From Streptomyces roseicoloratus (lineage in GTDB: Bacteria; Actinomycetota; Actinomycetes; Streptomycetales; Streptomycetaceae), in assembly GCF_004117935.1 (NCBI RefSeq), contig NZ_SDOY01000119.1:1-64000 (forward strand): 64,000 nt of DNA. The letters run 5' to 3'. A program made the position numbers and the translations under genes. The notes under the pieces are model-generated. The model made no database searches. It was not told the origin of the DNA and saw only the letters and a program-made list of their open reading frames with translations. This document shows positions 19,035-27,569 of this stretch, piece after piece; positions within the stretch are counted from its first letter, which is position 1; each line of letters opens with the position of its first letter.

Positions 19035-19052
19035 CGGCGGTCGGTGCGGCCG

Positions 19053-19781
19053 TCAGGCGGGCTGCGAGGCCGCCGCGATGCGCTCGGCGCGCAGCGCCTC
19101 GTACCAGCGGTCGTCCGTCGGCGGCAGCGCGTTGACGTCGAGCGCCAGCTTCAGGAGCAGGTCCGCGATCTGCGGGTTCCGTGCCATCACCGGACCGTGC
19201 ATGTACGTGCCGAAGACGGTGTCGTTGTACGCGCCCTCGGTGCCGTCGCCCGTGCCGTTGCCGTTGCCGAACACGGTCCGCGCGAACGCCCGGGCGGTCG
19301 GCCCGAGATGCGTGACGCCTTGGTGGTTCTCGAAGCCGGTGAGCTGGGGGAGGCCCAGCTGCGGGTCGATGTCGGCGAGCACGTCGCCGACGCAGCGGGC
19401 GCCCTCGCCGCGGACCGTGGTCACGTCGAGCAGGCCGAGGCCGGGCTGGCGCTCGCCGACGTCGTTGACGAACTCGTGGCCGAGGATCTGGTACCCGGCG
19501 CACACCGAGAAGATGATCGCCCCGTTGGCCGCGGCACGGCTCAGACCGCCGTCACGGAGCAGCCGCTCGGCCGCGAGCCGCTGCGGCCGGTCCTCGCCGC
19601 CGCCGATCAGGTAGATGTCGCCGGAGGTCGGGACCGGCTGGTCGCTGCGCACGTCGAGGCGCTCGACGCTGAGTCCGCGCTGCCGGGCGCGGCGCTCGAC
19701 GACCAGGACGTTGCCCTGGTCGCCGTAGGTGCTGAGCAGGTCCGGGTAGACCCAGACCACACGCAGGCTGCTGTCGGTCAT
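19053..19781 (-). CDS. gatD: Lipid II isoglutaminyl synthase, glutaminase subunit
   Basis: Class-I glutamine amidotransferase that, with MurT, amidates the D-glutamate of lipid II stem peptides. The 242-residue protein has the nucleophile Cys94 in FSVCAGYQILG and the His of GTYMHGPVMARNP. VYPDLLSTYGDQGNVLVVERR at the N-terminus is typical of GatD. It lies 31 nt after murT on the same strand, the standard order, and is the last gene of the operon. Amidation lowers wall negative charge and supports L,D- and D,D-crosslinking. Confidence 0.94.
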   Translation of the reverse strand: MTDSSLRVVWVYPDLLSTYGDQGNVLVVERRARQRGLSVERLDVRSDQPVPTSGDIYLIGGGEDRPQRLAAERLLRDGGLSRAAANGAIIFSVCAGYQILGHEFVNDVGERQPGLGLLDVTTVRGEGARCVGDVLADIDPQLGLPQLTGFENHQGVTHLGPTARAFARTVFGNGNGTGDGTEGAYNDTVFGTYMHGPVMARNPQIADLLLKLALDVNALPPTDDRWYEALRAERIAAASQPA

Positions 19782-19812
19782 GCTGCACGTCCTTCTGCGA
19801 GTCGTGTCGGGG

Positions 19813-21054
19813 TCAGTTGCCCACGCGGCGGCGGACGTCCTGGAAGGCGGTGTAGTTGGCGATCAGCTCGATCTGCCCGGGCGGGGCCACCGTGACGGCC
19901 TCGTCCAGCGACTCGCAGACCCGGAAGTCCACGCCCGCGACCTCGAGCCGGACCGCGAGGTCCAGCTTGCGGTCGCCGATCACCATGATCGGGTGGCCGG
20001 CGAGCCGGCCGTAGTCCACGTCCCACAGCCAGGAGGTGTCGGTGCCGTCGGCGCCGCGCGCGTTGACGGAGAGGATCACCGGCGTCGGCGGCTGGTCGAT
20101 GAGGGAAAACGTTTCGAGCCAGCCGGCCGGGTTCTTCGCGAGCAGCAGGCGCAGCTCGCGGCCCTGGAAGGAGACCACGTCGTAGCGGCCGGCGACGGCC
20201 TGCACCTGGTACATGCGCTCCAGGGCGACCTGCGGAGGCACCCCGAACACCGCGGCGACCGCGGCGGAGGTGGCGGCGTTCGCCTTGTTGGCGCGGCCGG
20301 GCAGCTGGAGGTGGATCGGCCAGGCCGAGCCGTGCGGGTCGAGCACGTGGTCGCCGTTGAGCGCCCAGCTCGGCGCGGGGCGGCGGAAGCCGCACTCGCC
20401 GCAGAACCAGTCGTCGCCCGGGCGCTGCAGCACACCGCCGCAGGAGGGGCACGACCAGGCGTCGTCCTTCCACTCCTGGCCGACGGCGACCCACACGACG
20501 TTGGGGGAGGAGGAGGCGGCCCAGACGATCAGCGGGTCGTCCGCGTTCGCGATGATGACGGCCTTGCTGCCGTTGAGGCCCTCGCGCCACTTCTCGGCCA
20601 GCATCCGGGTCTCGGCGGCGCGGTCGAGCTGGTCGCGGGAGAGGTTCAGCAGGGCGATCGCCTTGGGAGTGGTGTCCCGGGCGACGCCGGCCAGGTACTT
20701 CTCGTCGACCTCGATCACGCCGTACTTGGCGTCCGATCCGCCGGCGAGGGCGGAGGTGATGCCGGCGGGCATGTTGGCGCCGAGCGCGTTCGACACGACC
20801 GGGCCGCTGGCCCGCAGGGCCTCGGCGATCAGCCGGGTCGTGGTGGTCTTGCCGTTGGTCGCCGACACGAGCACGACGTCCAGGTGCTGCGCGAGCGCGC
20901 CCAGCAGATCGGGGTCGAGCTTGAGCGCCACCCGGCCGCCGATCACCGATCCGCTGCCGCGCCCCGCGGCACGCGACACCGCCGCGGCGGCCTTGCCCGC
21001 GGTCACGGCCAGCTTGGCGCGCGCGGACAGCGGCTCCGAGTTGCTGCCTGACAT
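19813..21054 (-). CDS. murT: Lipid II isoglutaminyl synthase, MurT subunit
   Basis: Mur-ligase-like ATPase partner of GatD. In 413 residues it shows the ATP loop SATNGKTTTTRLIAEAL (about 64-80), the Mur-ligase middle domain, and an inserted Cys4 zinc ribbon, CPSCGG (about 200) and CGECGF (about 218), which is characteristic of MurT. The C-terminal DUF1727 region includes IMVIGDRKLDLAVRLEV. The start ATG 21054 leaves a 114-nt divergent region to pdf. Operon murT-gatD. Confidence 0.94.
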   Translation of the reverse strand: MSGSNSEPLSARAKLAVTAGKAAAAVSRAAGRGSGSVIGGRVALKLDPDLLGALAQHLDVVLVSATNGKTTTTRLIAEALRASGPVVSNALGANMPAGITSALAGGSDAKYGVIEVDEKYLAGVARDTTPKAIALLNLSRDQLDRAAETRMLAEKWREGLNGSKAVIIANADDPLIVWAASSSPNVVWVAVGQEWKDDAWSCPSCGGVLQRPGDDWFCGECGFRRPAPSWALNGDHVLDPHGSAWPIHLQLPGRANKANAATSAAVAAVFGVPPQVALERMYQVQAVAGRYDVVSFQGRELRLLLAKNPAGWLETFSLIDQPPTPVILSVNARGADGTDTSWLWDVDYGRLAGHPIMVIGDRKLDLAVRLEVAGVDFRVCESLDEAVTVAPPGQIELIANYTAFQDVRRRVGN

Positions 21055-21168
21055 CGTCCTTGTTCCTCCTTGCGTCGGTCCGGGCTCAGCCTATCGAGAT
21101 CCGGCCAGCAGCCCGAACCGCGGCACCACCAGCGGGGCATCCTGACCCCTGAACGTACCCTTGCGCCC

Positions 21169-21729
21169 ATGCGAAACCGCCCGATCCCCGGCAGTTCCGG
21201 CCACGTCCGAGCGATGACCCTGCTCGGCGACCCCGTGCTGCACGCCCCCTGCGAGCCCGTCACCGACTTCGGGCCGGAGCTCGCCCGCCTCGTCGAGGAC
21301 ATGTTCGCGACGATGTACGCGGCGAACGGCGTGGGCCTCGCCGCGAACCAGGTGGGCACGGGGCTGCGGGTCTTCGTCTACGACTGCCCGGACGACGAGG
21401 ACGTCCGGCACCTGGGCCACGTGGTGAACCCGCGTCTGGTCGAGGCCGACGGCGACGTGATCCGCGGTCCGGAGGGCTGTCTGTCGCTGCCGGGCCTGGA
21501 GGCGCCGACCCCGCGCTTCGACCGCGCGGTCGTCGAGGGCGTCCGCCTCGACGGCACCCCGGTCCGCGTCGAGGGCACGGGCTTCTTCGCGCGCTGCCTC
21601 CAGCACGAGTGCGACCACCTGGAGGGCGGTGTGTACGCCGACCACGTCACGGGCTGGTCCCGGCGGCGCCTGCTGCGGGCGATCCGCAAGGAGGCGTGGG
21701 GGAGCGGCGTGGGAGTCCTGGAGGGCTGA
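21169..21729 (+). CDS. def: Peptide deformylase
   Basis: Removes the formyl group from the N-terminal methionine of new proteins. All three motifs are present: GVGLAANQVG (54-63), EGCLSLPG (102-109, metal-binding Cys104) and QHECDHLEGG (metal ligands His146 and His150, catalytic Glu147). The length, 186 residues, is normal for an actinobacterial type. ATG 21169 has no ribosome site, but TACCCT at 21156-21161 could be a -10 box placing the transcript start at the ATG, so a leaderless mRNA is likely. Streptomyces have several deformylases. Confidence 0.94.
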   Translation: MRNRPIPGSSGHVRAMTLLGDPVLHAPCEPVTDFGPELARLVEDMFATMYAANGVGLAANQVGTGLRVFVYDCPDDEDVRHLGHVVNPRLVEADGDVIRGPEGCLSLPGLEAPTPRFDRAVVEGVRLDGTPVRVEGTGFFARCLQHECDHLEGGVYADHVTGWSRRRLLRAIRKEAWGSGVGVLEG

Positions 21730-21852
21730 GGACGGGGCCTCCGCGCCGTACCCGCGGGGGCTCCGGCCCGTACGGGCGCGGGCTGCGTCCGTACGAGTGG
21801 GGGCTCCGCTCGTACCCGCGCCGTACCCGCGGGCCTTCGCCCGCACCCCGCC

Positions 21853-21883
21853 CCGCACCCGGCGGCGGGGCTGCCGGGTGCGG
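21853..21883. terminator. Bidirectional hairpin between def and the TetR gene
   Basis: CCGCACCCGGC pairs perfectly over 11 bp with GCCGGGTGCGG around a 9-nt loop. It sits between the convergent def (ends 21729) and TetR gene (ends 21901). The 120 nt before it contain degenerate repeats around CGTACCCGCG. Confidence 0.75.
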
Positions 21884-21900
21884 CGACGGAACGGGTCTCC

Positions 21901-22551
21901 TCAGAAGCCCGGGCCGTCCGGGCGGTCCTGGGCCTGGGCCAGGCGGCCCCACAGGACGTCCGCGAGGGCGTGCACCAACTCCTGGCGGGAGCAGGGTCGT
22001 TCGCCCAGCCACCAGTCGCCCGCCGCGTGCATCATGCCGACGATGCCGTGGCCCCAGATGCGGGCCTGGGCCTCGCCGCCCGGGCCGAGGTCGATGCGCT
22101 CGGCGATGACCTGGCCCAGCTCCTCGCCCATGCGGCGCAGCAGCGGCGCGGAGTGGCGGCCGACGTCGAAGCCCTGCTCGGACTGGTGCGGCTCCTCGGC
22201 CGGGTGCATCAGGAAGCGGTAGACCTGCGGCATGGCCTCGATGGAGGCCAGATACGTGTCGAGGGTCGACTCGACCCGGCGGCGCCGGTCGGCGGGCGCG
22301 TCGAGCGCCGCCCGCAGCGCCGCGAGCAGGGCGTCGGTGTGGCGGGTGGCGAGCGCCCGGTAGAGGCCGCCCTTGTCGCCGAAGTGGCGGTAGAGGATCG
22401 GCTTGGTGATCCCGGCCTCGGCGGCGATGGCGTTCATGGAGGCCTGGGGGCCGTCACGCAGCACCACACGGTCCGCCGCCTCCAGCAGTTCGCGGCGCCG
22501 CTGGTCGGCCGGCTTCTGCTGGTCGGTGGTGGTCCGGTGTGTGGTGTCCAT
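21901..22551 (-). CDS. TetR-family transcriptional regulator
   Basis: A 216-residue repressor. The helix-turn-helix is at about 18-60: RRRELLEAADRVVLRDGPQA, then NAIAAEAGITKPILYRHFGDKGGLYRAL. The C-terminal ligand domain includes HPAEEPHQSE and WWLGERPCSRQELVHALADVLWG. Start ATG 22551 is preceded by a weak ribosome site (GGGGAGACAC). It is divergent from an acyl-CoA dehydrogenase gene, with a perfect inverted repeat in between. This arrangement suggests a fatty-acid or acyl-CoA responsive repressor controlling itself and its neighbour; the ligand is inferred only. Confidence 0.9.
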   Translation of the reverse strand: MDTTHRTTTDQQKPADQRRRELLEAADRVVLRDGPQASMNAIAAEAGITKPILYRHFGDKGGLYRALATRHTDALLAALRAALDAPADRRRRVESTLDTYLASIEAMPQVYRFLMHPAEEPHQSEQGFDVGRHSAPLLRRMGEELGQVIAERIDLGPGGEAQARIWGHGIVGMMHAAGDWWLGERPCSRQELVHALADVLWGRLAQAQDRPDGPGF

Positions 22552-22688
22552 AAGCGTGTCTCCCCGCCCGTACGAAATTCCTGAGGCTGTCGCAACGTAA
22601 CACCCGTGCGGCGGCCGGTGCCGCGCGGCCGTCGCCCGTCGGCCTGCTGCGGGAAGCGTTCCTCGCTGGTTGACAGGCCCTACCCGCC

Positions 22689-22708
22689 GGTAACACACTG
22701 CTGTTACC
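22689..22708. promoter_or_regulatory. Probable operator of the TetR-family regulator
   Basis: GGTAACA-CACTGC-TGTTACC is a perfect 7-bp inverted repeat starting 47 nt before the acyl-CoA dehydrogenase ATG. Extra half-sites GTAACA occur at about 22713 and CGTAACAC at about 22595, the latter near the TetR start, so the region may bind two dimers. It overlaps the likely promoter of the dehydrogenase gene. Confidence 0.7.
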
Positions 22709-22735
22709 GCAAGTAACATACCTCCTGGAGGGACC

Positions 22736-23968
22736 ATGGCCGAGTTCACGCTCGAACTCAACGACGACCAGAAGCAGGTGCGCGACTGGCTCCACGGCTT
22801 CGCGGCCGACGTGATGCGCCCCGCGGCCGCCGAGTGGGACGAGCGTGAGGAGACCCCCTGGCCGATCATCCAGGAAGCCGCCAAGCTCGGAATCTACTCC
22901 CTCGACTTCTACGCGCAGCAGTTCTTCGACCCGACCGGCCTCGGCATCCCGATGGCCATGGAGGAGCTGTTCTGGGGCGACGCGGGCATCGCCCTGTCCA
23001 TCGTCGGCACCGGTCTGGCCGCCGTCGGCGTCCTCGCCAACGGTACCGAGGAGCAGATCGGCACCTGGGTCCCGCAGATGTACGGCGACCCCGACGACGT
23101 CAAGGTCGCCGCCTTCTGCTCCTCCGAGCCCGACGCCGGCTCCGACGTGGCCTCCATGCGCACCCGCGCCGTCTACGACGAGGCCAAGGACGAGTGGGTG
23201 ATCAACGGCACCAAGACCTGGGCGACCAACGGCGGCATCGCCAACGTCCACGTCGTCGTCGCCGTCGTCGACCCCGACCTCGGCTCCAAGGGTCACGCCT
23301 CCTTCATCGTGCCGCCGAACACGCCCGGCCTCTCCCAGGGCCAGAAGTTCCAGAAGCACGGCATCCGTGCCTCCCACACCGCCGAGGTCGTCCTCGAGGA
23401 CGTCCGCGTCCCCGGCCACTGCCTCCTCGGCGGGAAGGAGAAGCTCGACGAGCGCCTCGCCCGCGCCCGGGAGCGCGCCAGGGCCGCCGGCAACGGCGAG
23501 CGCGTGAAGAACGCCGCCATGGCCACCTTCGAGGCCTCCCGCCCCGCCGTCGGCGCCATGGCCGTCGGCACGGCCCGCGCCGCGTACGAGGTCGCCCTCG
23601 ACTACGCGAAGACCCGCGAGCAGTTCGGCCGCCCGATCATCGACAACCAGGGCGTCGCCTTCCAGCTGGCCGACATGCGCACCCAGATCGACGCGGCCCG
23701 GCTGCTCGTCTGGCGCGCCTCCTGGATGGCGACCACCGGCAAGCCCTTCACCTCCGCCGAGGGTTCGATGTCCAAGCTGTACGCGAGCGAGGTCGCCAAG
23801 AAGGTCACCGCCCAGGCCATCCAGATCCTCGGCGGCAACGGCTACACGCGCGAGTACCCGGTCGAGCGGATGCACCGCGACGCGGCCATCTACACGATCT
23901 TCGAAGGCACCAGTGAGATCCAGCGCCTCGTGATCGCCCGCACGCTCTCCGGCATGCCGATCCGCTGA
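22736..23968 (+). CDS. Acyl-CoA dehydrogenase
   Basis: FAD enzyme that introduces the alpha-beta double bond of acyl-CoA in beta-oxidation or related degradation. The 410-residue protein has AFCSSEPDAGSDVASM (FAD/substrate binding), INGTKTWATNGG, the C-terminal helical domain with KTREQFGRPIIDNQGVAFQL, and ILGGNGYTREYPVERMHRD. The catalytic base is Glu390 in YTIFEGTSEIQR. A good site, TGGAGGG, precedes ATG 22736. Chain-length preference cannot be read. Controlled by the divergent TetR regulator through the operator just upstream. Confidence 0.93.
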   Translation: MAEFTLELNDDQKQVRDWLHGFAADVMRPAAAEWDEREETPWPIIQEAAKLGIYSLDFYAQQFFDPTGLGIPMAMEELFWGDAGIALSIVGTGLAAVGVLANGTEEQIGTWVPQMYGDPDDVKVAAFCSSEPDAGSDVASMRTRAVYDEAKDEWVINGTKTWATNGGIANVHVVVAVVDPDLGSKGHASFIVPPNTPGLSQGQKFQKHGIRASHTAEVVLEDVRVPGHCLLGGKEKLDERLARARERARAAGNGERVKNAAMATFEASRPAVGAMAVGTARAAYEVALDYAKTREQFGRPIIDNQGVAFQLADMRTQIDAARLLVWRASWMATTGKPFTSAEGSMSKLYASEVAKKVTAQAIQILGGNGYTREYPVERMHRDAAIYTIFEGTSEIQRLVIARTLSGMPIR

Positions 23969-24005
23969 CGCGGCTCCCACCCTCCCGGGACGCACGCCGG
24001 GCGGC

Positions 24006-24485
24006 TCAGACCACGCAGAACTCGTTGCCCTCCGGGTCCCGGAGGACCACCGCGTAGTAGTCCATGCCGTCCGGCTCGTCCATCCTGTACAGCACCGACG
24101 CGCCGAGCGCCGTCAACCGGGCCACCTCGCCGTCCACCCGGGACCGGCGCTCCGCGAGCGGCACCGCCCGGCCGCCGCCGACCTTCAGGTCCAGGTGCAG
24201 CCGGTTCTTGACCGTCTTCGGCTCGGGGACCTGCTGGAACCAGACCCGCGGCCCGGAGCCGGCCGGGTCCACGATCGACTCGGGGAGCAGCCCGGCGTCG
24301 TCGCCCAACTCCTCCTCCGGCACGCCGATCGCCCTCCAGTACGCCCGCCAGTCGGCATGGCCCTCCGGCGGCGGCTCCGGCACGTAGCGCAAGGCCTCCG
24401 CCCAGAAGGCGACCAGGCGCTGCGGCTCGGCGCAGTCGATCGTGAGCTGCAGGGTCATCTGGGGTCCGTCCGCGTGTCCGTCCAT
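24006..24485 (-). CDS. VOC-superfamily (glyoxalase-like) protein
   Basis: A 159-residue cytoplasmic protein of the vicinal oxygen chelate fold (Glyoxalase_6 type): LTIDCAEPQRLVAFWAEAL, WFQQVPEPKTVKNRLHLDL and ALGASVLYRMD, ending in VLRDPEGNEFCVV. The duplicated beta-alpha-beta pattern and final DPEGNEFC are diagnostic. The substrate is unknown. I choose ATG 24485 because GGGAGG lies 8 nt before it; an internal ATG at 24458 is possible. A very long open frame continues upstream on the same strand to 27197 but is only antisense to the P450 gene. Confidence 0.88.
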   Translation of the reverse strand: MDGHADGPQMTLQLTIDCAEPQRLVAFWAEALRYVPEPPPEGHADWRAYWRAIGVPEEELGDDAGLLPESIVDPAGSGPRVWFQQVPEPKTVKNRLHLDLKVGGGRAVPLAERRSRVDGEVARLTALGASVLYRMDEPDGMDYYAVVLRDPEGNEFCVV

Positions 24486-24659
24486 GCGCCGCAGCCTCCC
24501 AGACCCCACTGACAACGGCCCCGCGACGGCGCCCCGCAGCCCTCCCGTCGGGCGGCCCGCGAGCCGTGCCCGGAGACGGCTCCCGCGCCTCCTACCGGCA
24601 GATGGCCCCGTGCGGCAGAATCGACCGCGCCACCGACGCTCACGAGGGGGAACAGCACG

Positions 24660-26030
24660 ATGGCGACCACCCACGCCCCGGCCATACCCGAGCTCACCGG
24701 ACTTCCGCTGCTCGGCTCGCTGCTCGACCTGAAGAACGACTCGCTCGGCACCTTCCTCAAGGCCCGGCGCGACCACGGAGACGTCGTCCGGATCTCCGCG
24801 GGACCGCCCGGCTTCCGGGGCGTCGTCCACTGCGTGTTCTCCGCCGAGGGCGCCCAGCAGGTGCTCGCCGGAGACGCCGCCAACTTCCGCAAGGACAACG
24901 CCTTCTACCAGGAGATCCGCGAGTCCTTCGGCAACGGCCTGCTGACCAGCCAGGACGGCGACTACCTGCGCCAACGCCGGCTCGTCCAGCCGCTGTTCAC
25001 CCGCCGCAGCGTCGACACCTACGCCTCCGCCGTCGCCGACGAGGTCGCCCGGCTCACCGACGGCTGGCGCGCCGCGGGCACCGGGACCGTCGACGTCGTC
25101 CACGAGATGACCGGATTCGCGCTGCGCGCCGTCGCCCGCATCCTCTTCGGCACCGACGTCGACGCCGCCGTCGGCATCGTCGAGCGCTGCTTCCCGGTGC
25201 TCGGCGACTACGTCTCCCGGCGCGGCTACTCGCCGCGCAAGCCACCGCGTTCCTGGCCGCTGCCCGGCAACCGGCGGGCGGCCGTCGCGCACGAGGAGCT
25301 GTACGCCGTCTGCGACCGGATCATCGCCGAGCGGCGCGCCGCCGGCCCGGACGCCGTCCAGGGACGCGACCTGCTGACCCTGCTGGCGGCCGCGGGCGAC
25401 GAGGACGGCGGCTTCGACCCGTCCGAACTGCGCGAGCAGGTCCTGGTGTTCCTGCTCGCGGGGCACGAGACCACCGCCACCTCGCTCGGCTTCGCCCTCC
25501 ACCTGCTCGGCCGCCACCCCGAGCAGCAGCGGCTCGCCCACGAGGAGCTGGACCGGGTCCTGGCCGGCCGCACGCCCGGCGCCGCCGACCTCGACAAGCT
25601 GCCGTACCTCACCCAGGTCCTGAAGGAGGCCATGCGGCTGTTCCCGGCCGCCCCGGCCATCGGGCGCCGGGCCGTCGAGGCCGTCGAGATCGGCGGCCAC
25701 CTGATCCCGGCCGGCGCGGACGTGATCGTCTCCTCCTGGGTGACCCACCGCCACCCCCGCTACTGGGACGATCCCGAGCGCTTCGACCCGGACCGCTTCC
25801 TGCCGGAACGCGAGGCCGGGCGCCCGCGCTACGCGTACTTCCCGTTCGGCGGCGGTCCGCGGGCCTGCATCGGACAGCACTTCTCCATGCTGGAGTCGGT
25901 GATCGCGCTGGCGATGATCCTCCAGGAATTCGAGCTGGAGGCGATCGACACCCACGTGCCCGTGGGATCCGCGATCACCCTGCAGGCCCTCGGCCCGGCG
26001 CGCTGCCGCCTGAAGCCGCGTACCCCCTGA
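24660..26030 (+). CDS. Cytochrome P450
   Basis: A 456-residue soluble P450 mono-oxygenase. The I-helix oxygen-binding motif is LLAGHETTATSLGF, the K-helix ExxR is LKEAMRLFPAAP, and the haem-binding loop FPFGGGPRACIGQHFSM contains the thiolate Cys near residue 403. The N-terminus MATTHAPAIPELTGLPLLGS is a Pro-rich hinge without a membrane anchor. GAGGGGG precedes ATG 24660. No ferredoxin or reductase gene is adjacent, so electrons must come from elsewhere. Substrate unknown; the layout resembles family members acting on fatty acids or terpenes, which is only a guess. Confidence 0.93.
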   Translation: MATTHAPAIPELTGLPLLGSLLDLKNDSLGTFLKARRDHGDVVRISAGPPGFRGVVHCVFSAEGAQQVLAGDAANFRKDNAFYQEIRESFGNGLLTSQDGDYLRQRRLVQPLFTRRSVDTYASAVADEVARLTDGWRAAGTGTVDVVHEMTGFALRAVARILFGTDVDAAVGIVERCFPVLGDYVSRRGYSPRKPPRSWPLPGNRRAAVAHEELYAVCDRIIAERRAAGPDAVQGRDLLTLLAAAGDEDGGFDPSELREQVLVFLLAGHETTATSLGFALHLLGRHPEQQRLAHEELDRVLAGRTPGAADLDKLPYLTQVLKEAMRLFPAAPAIGRRAVEAVEIGGHLIPAGADVIVSSWVTHRHPRYWDDPERFDPDRFLPEREAGRPRYAYFPFGGGPRACIGQHFSMLESVIALAMILQEFELEAIDTHVPVGSAITLQALGPARCRLKPRTP

Positions 26031-26055
26031 CGGTGCGTACCGGACGCGGGCCGCG

Positions 26056-26823
26056 CTACGGGCGGGTCGCCACCAGCACCGTGGCGTACAGCTCCTCGTC
26101 CTCCAGGATCTCGGCCCCGAGGCCGTGTGCGGTGACCGCCGCCACGGCCTCGCCGGCCTGGCGCTCGCTGGTCTCCACCAGGAGCCGGCCGCCGGGGGCC
26201 AGCCACTGTGCCGCCCCGGCCGCGACCCGGCGCAGCACGTCCAGGCCGTCCGCGCCCCCGTCCAGGGCCACCAGCGGCTCGTGATCGCGGGCCTCGGGCG
26301 GCAGCAGGGCCACATCCTCGCTCGGCACGTACGGCACGTTCGCGACCAGCACCTCGATCCGGCCGCGCAGCGCGCCCGGCAGCGGCTCGAACAGGTCGCC
26401 CTCGTACACCCGGCCGCCGCGCGGCTCGATGTTGCGCCGGGCGCAGCGCACCGCGGCCGGCTCGATGTCGGAGGCGTGCACCTCGGCGTCCGGGACGGAG
26501 GCGAGCAGCACCGCGCCCGCCGCGCCCGAGCCGCAGCACAGGTCGACACAGACGGCGCCCGGGCGGGCCAGCGCCACCGCCCGGCCGACCAGGAACTCCG
26601 TGCGCCGCCGCGGCACGAACACCCCGCCGTCGACCTCGATCCGCAGCCCGGCGAACTCCGCCCAGCCCACCACGTGCTCCAGCGGCAGCCCGCCGGCCCG
26701 CCGGCCGACCATCGCGTCGAGCTCGTCCGGACCGCTCGCGGCCGCCCGCAGCAGCTCCGCCTCCTCCTCGGCGAAGACGCAGCCCGCGGCCCGCAGCCGC
26801 TCCACCACCCCCAGGTCAGGCAA
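26056..26823 (-). CDS. PrmC/HemK-like N5-glutamine methyltransferase
   Basis: A 255-residue SAM-dependent methyltransferase related to PrmC, which methylates the Gln of GGQ in release factors. SAM-binding motif VDLCCGSGAAGAVLLA, acidic motif HASDIEPAAV, and the active-site motif NVPYVPSED in place of the usual NPPY (Pro to Val). The N-terminal helical domain is shortened. The start is TTG 26821-26823, overlapping the last codons of the glutathione peroxidase gene by 8 nt, which implies coupling. Because a main PrmC is normally encoded near prfA, this is probably a paralogue with another substrate. Confidence 0.82.
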   Translation of the reverse strand: MPDLGVVERLRAAGCVFAEEEAELLRAAASGPDELDAMVGRRAGGLPLEHVVGWAEFAGLRIEVDGGVFVPRRRTEFLVGRAVALARPGAVCVDLCCGSGAAGAVLLASVPDAEVHASDIEPAAVRCARRNIEPRGGRVYEGDLFEPLPGALRGRIEVLVANVPYVPSEDVALLPPEARDHEPLVALDGGADGLDVLRRVAAGAAQWLAPGGRLLVETSERQAGEAVAAVTAHGLGAEILEDEELYATVLVATRP

Positions 26824-27298
26824 GATGCGCCTCGATGGCGTCGACGATCTCCGCGGCCTCCGGCTCGGTGCGCGGCCGGAAGCGGGTGACCGCTCCGTCC
26901 CGCCCGATGAGGAACTTCTCGAAGTTCCACTGCACGTCCCCGGCCTCGCCCCCGGCGTCCGCGACCTTGGTCAGCTCCGCGTACAGCGGGTGCCGCCCGG
27001 CGCCGTTGACCTCGGCCTTCGCGAGGAGCGGGAAGCTCACCCCGTACGTCGTCGAGCAGAAGGTCTCGATCTCCTCCGCGCTGCCCGGCTCCTGCCCGGC
27101 GAACTGGTTGCACGGCACGCCGAGCACGGTGAAGCCGCGCTCCCCGTACGCCTTCTGCAACCGCTCCAGGCCCTCGTACTGCGGCGTCAGACCGCACTTG
27201 GAGGCCACGTTGACCACGAGGACGGCCTTGTCGCGGAAGTCCGCGAGGGAGACCGGGTCGCCGGACAGGGTCGTCAAGGGGATGTCGTACAAGCTCAT
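26816..27298 (-). CDS. Glutathione peroxidase-like thiol peroxidase
   Basis: A 160-residue peroxidase of the GPx fold. The peroxidatic residue is Cys (not selenocysteine) in VNVASKCGLTPQYEGL, the resolving region is LGVPCNQFAGQEPG, and the third signature is WNFEKFLIG. Bacterial Cys-type GPx usually use thioredoxin or mycothiol/mycoredoxin. ATG 27298 is preceded by AGGAG at a good distance; the longer frame to 27514 is not coding. First gene of a pair with the PrmC-like gene. Confidence 0.92.
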   Translation of the reverse strand: MSLYDIPLTTLSGDPVSLADFRDKAVLVVNVASKCGLTPQYEGLERLQKAYGERGFTVLGVPCNQFAGQEPGSAEEIETFCSTTYGVSFPLLAKAEVNGAGRHPLYAELTKVADAGGEAGDVQWNFEKFLIGRDGAVTRFRPRTEPEAAEIVDAIEAHLA

Positions 27299-27337
27299 GG
27301 AAGGCTCCTTGTCACACCGATGGGGTTTGATCTCAGT

Positions 27338-27547
27338 ATGGGAGACGAACCACTGGCAATCGAGATCGATTCCGCGTCCGCCGAGCCCCGCCGGATCCGC
27401 TGCCGCCTCTGCGGCCGCCCCCTGACCGGACCGGAGTCCCGCCGCACCGGCCTCGGCCCGGCCTGCGACGCCAAACTCCACCCGGCGGGCCCGGACATCC
27501 GCACCCGCCGTCACGAGGTGGACCAGGACACCCTGCCGGGCACCTGA
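27338..27547 (+). CDS. Small Cys-rich protein (DUF6011-like)
   Basis: A 69-residue protein starting at ATG 27338 (MGDEPLAIEIDSASAEPR). The core RCRLCGRPLTGPESRRTGLG, then PACDAKL, has a CxxC and a further Cys, a probable single zinc-binding site like DUF6011. Such small proteins are common in actinobacteria and phages; function unknown. It is divergent from the peroxidase gene with only 39 nt between starts, so the promoters overlap. Confidence 0.75.
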   Translation: MGDEPLAIEIDSASAEPRRIRCRLCGRPLTGPESRRTGLGPACDAKLHPAGPDIRTRRHEVDQDTLPGT

Positions 27548-27569
27548 GGACCCTGCCGCCCGGCAGTCC
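27548..27569. terminator. Short hairpin between convergent genes
   Basis: GGACCCTGCCG-CC-CGGCAGTCC folds with a CTGCCG/CGGCAG 6-bp core plus outer GGA/TCC pairs. It fills the whole 21-nt gap between the DUF6011 gene and tesB and could stop both transcripts. Confidence 0.5.

Noticed and set aside
24486..27197. A very long open frame on the minus strand (over 1000 codons together with the VOC protein)
   Set aside because: It runs antisense to the P450 gene and through the methyltransferase and peroxidase genes in another phase; its composition is Arg/Gly/Ala-rich noise. Only its last 159 codons, the VOC protein, are real.
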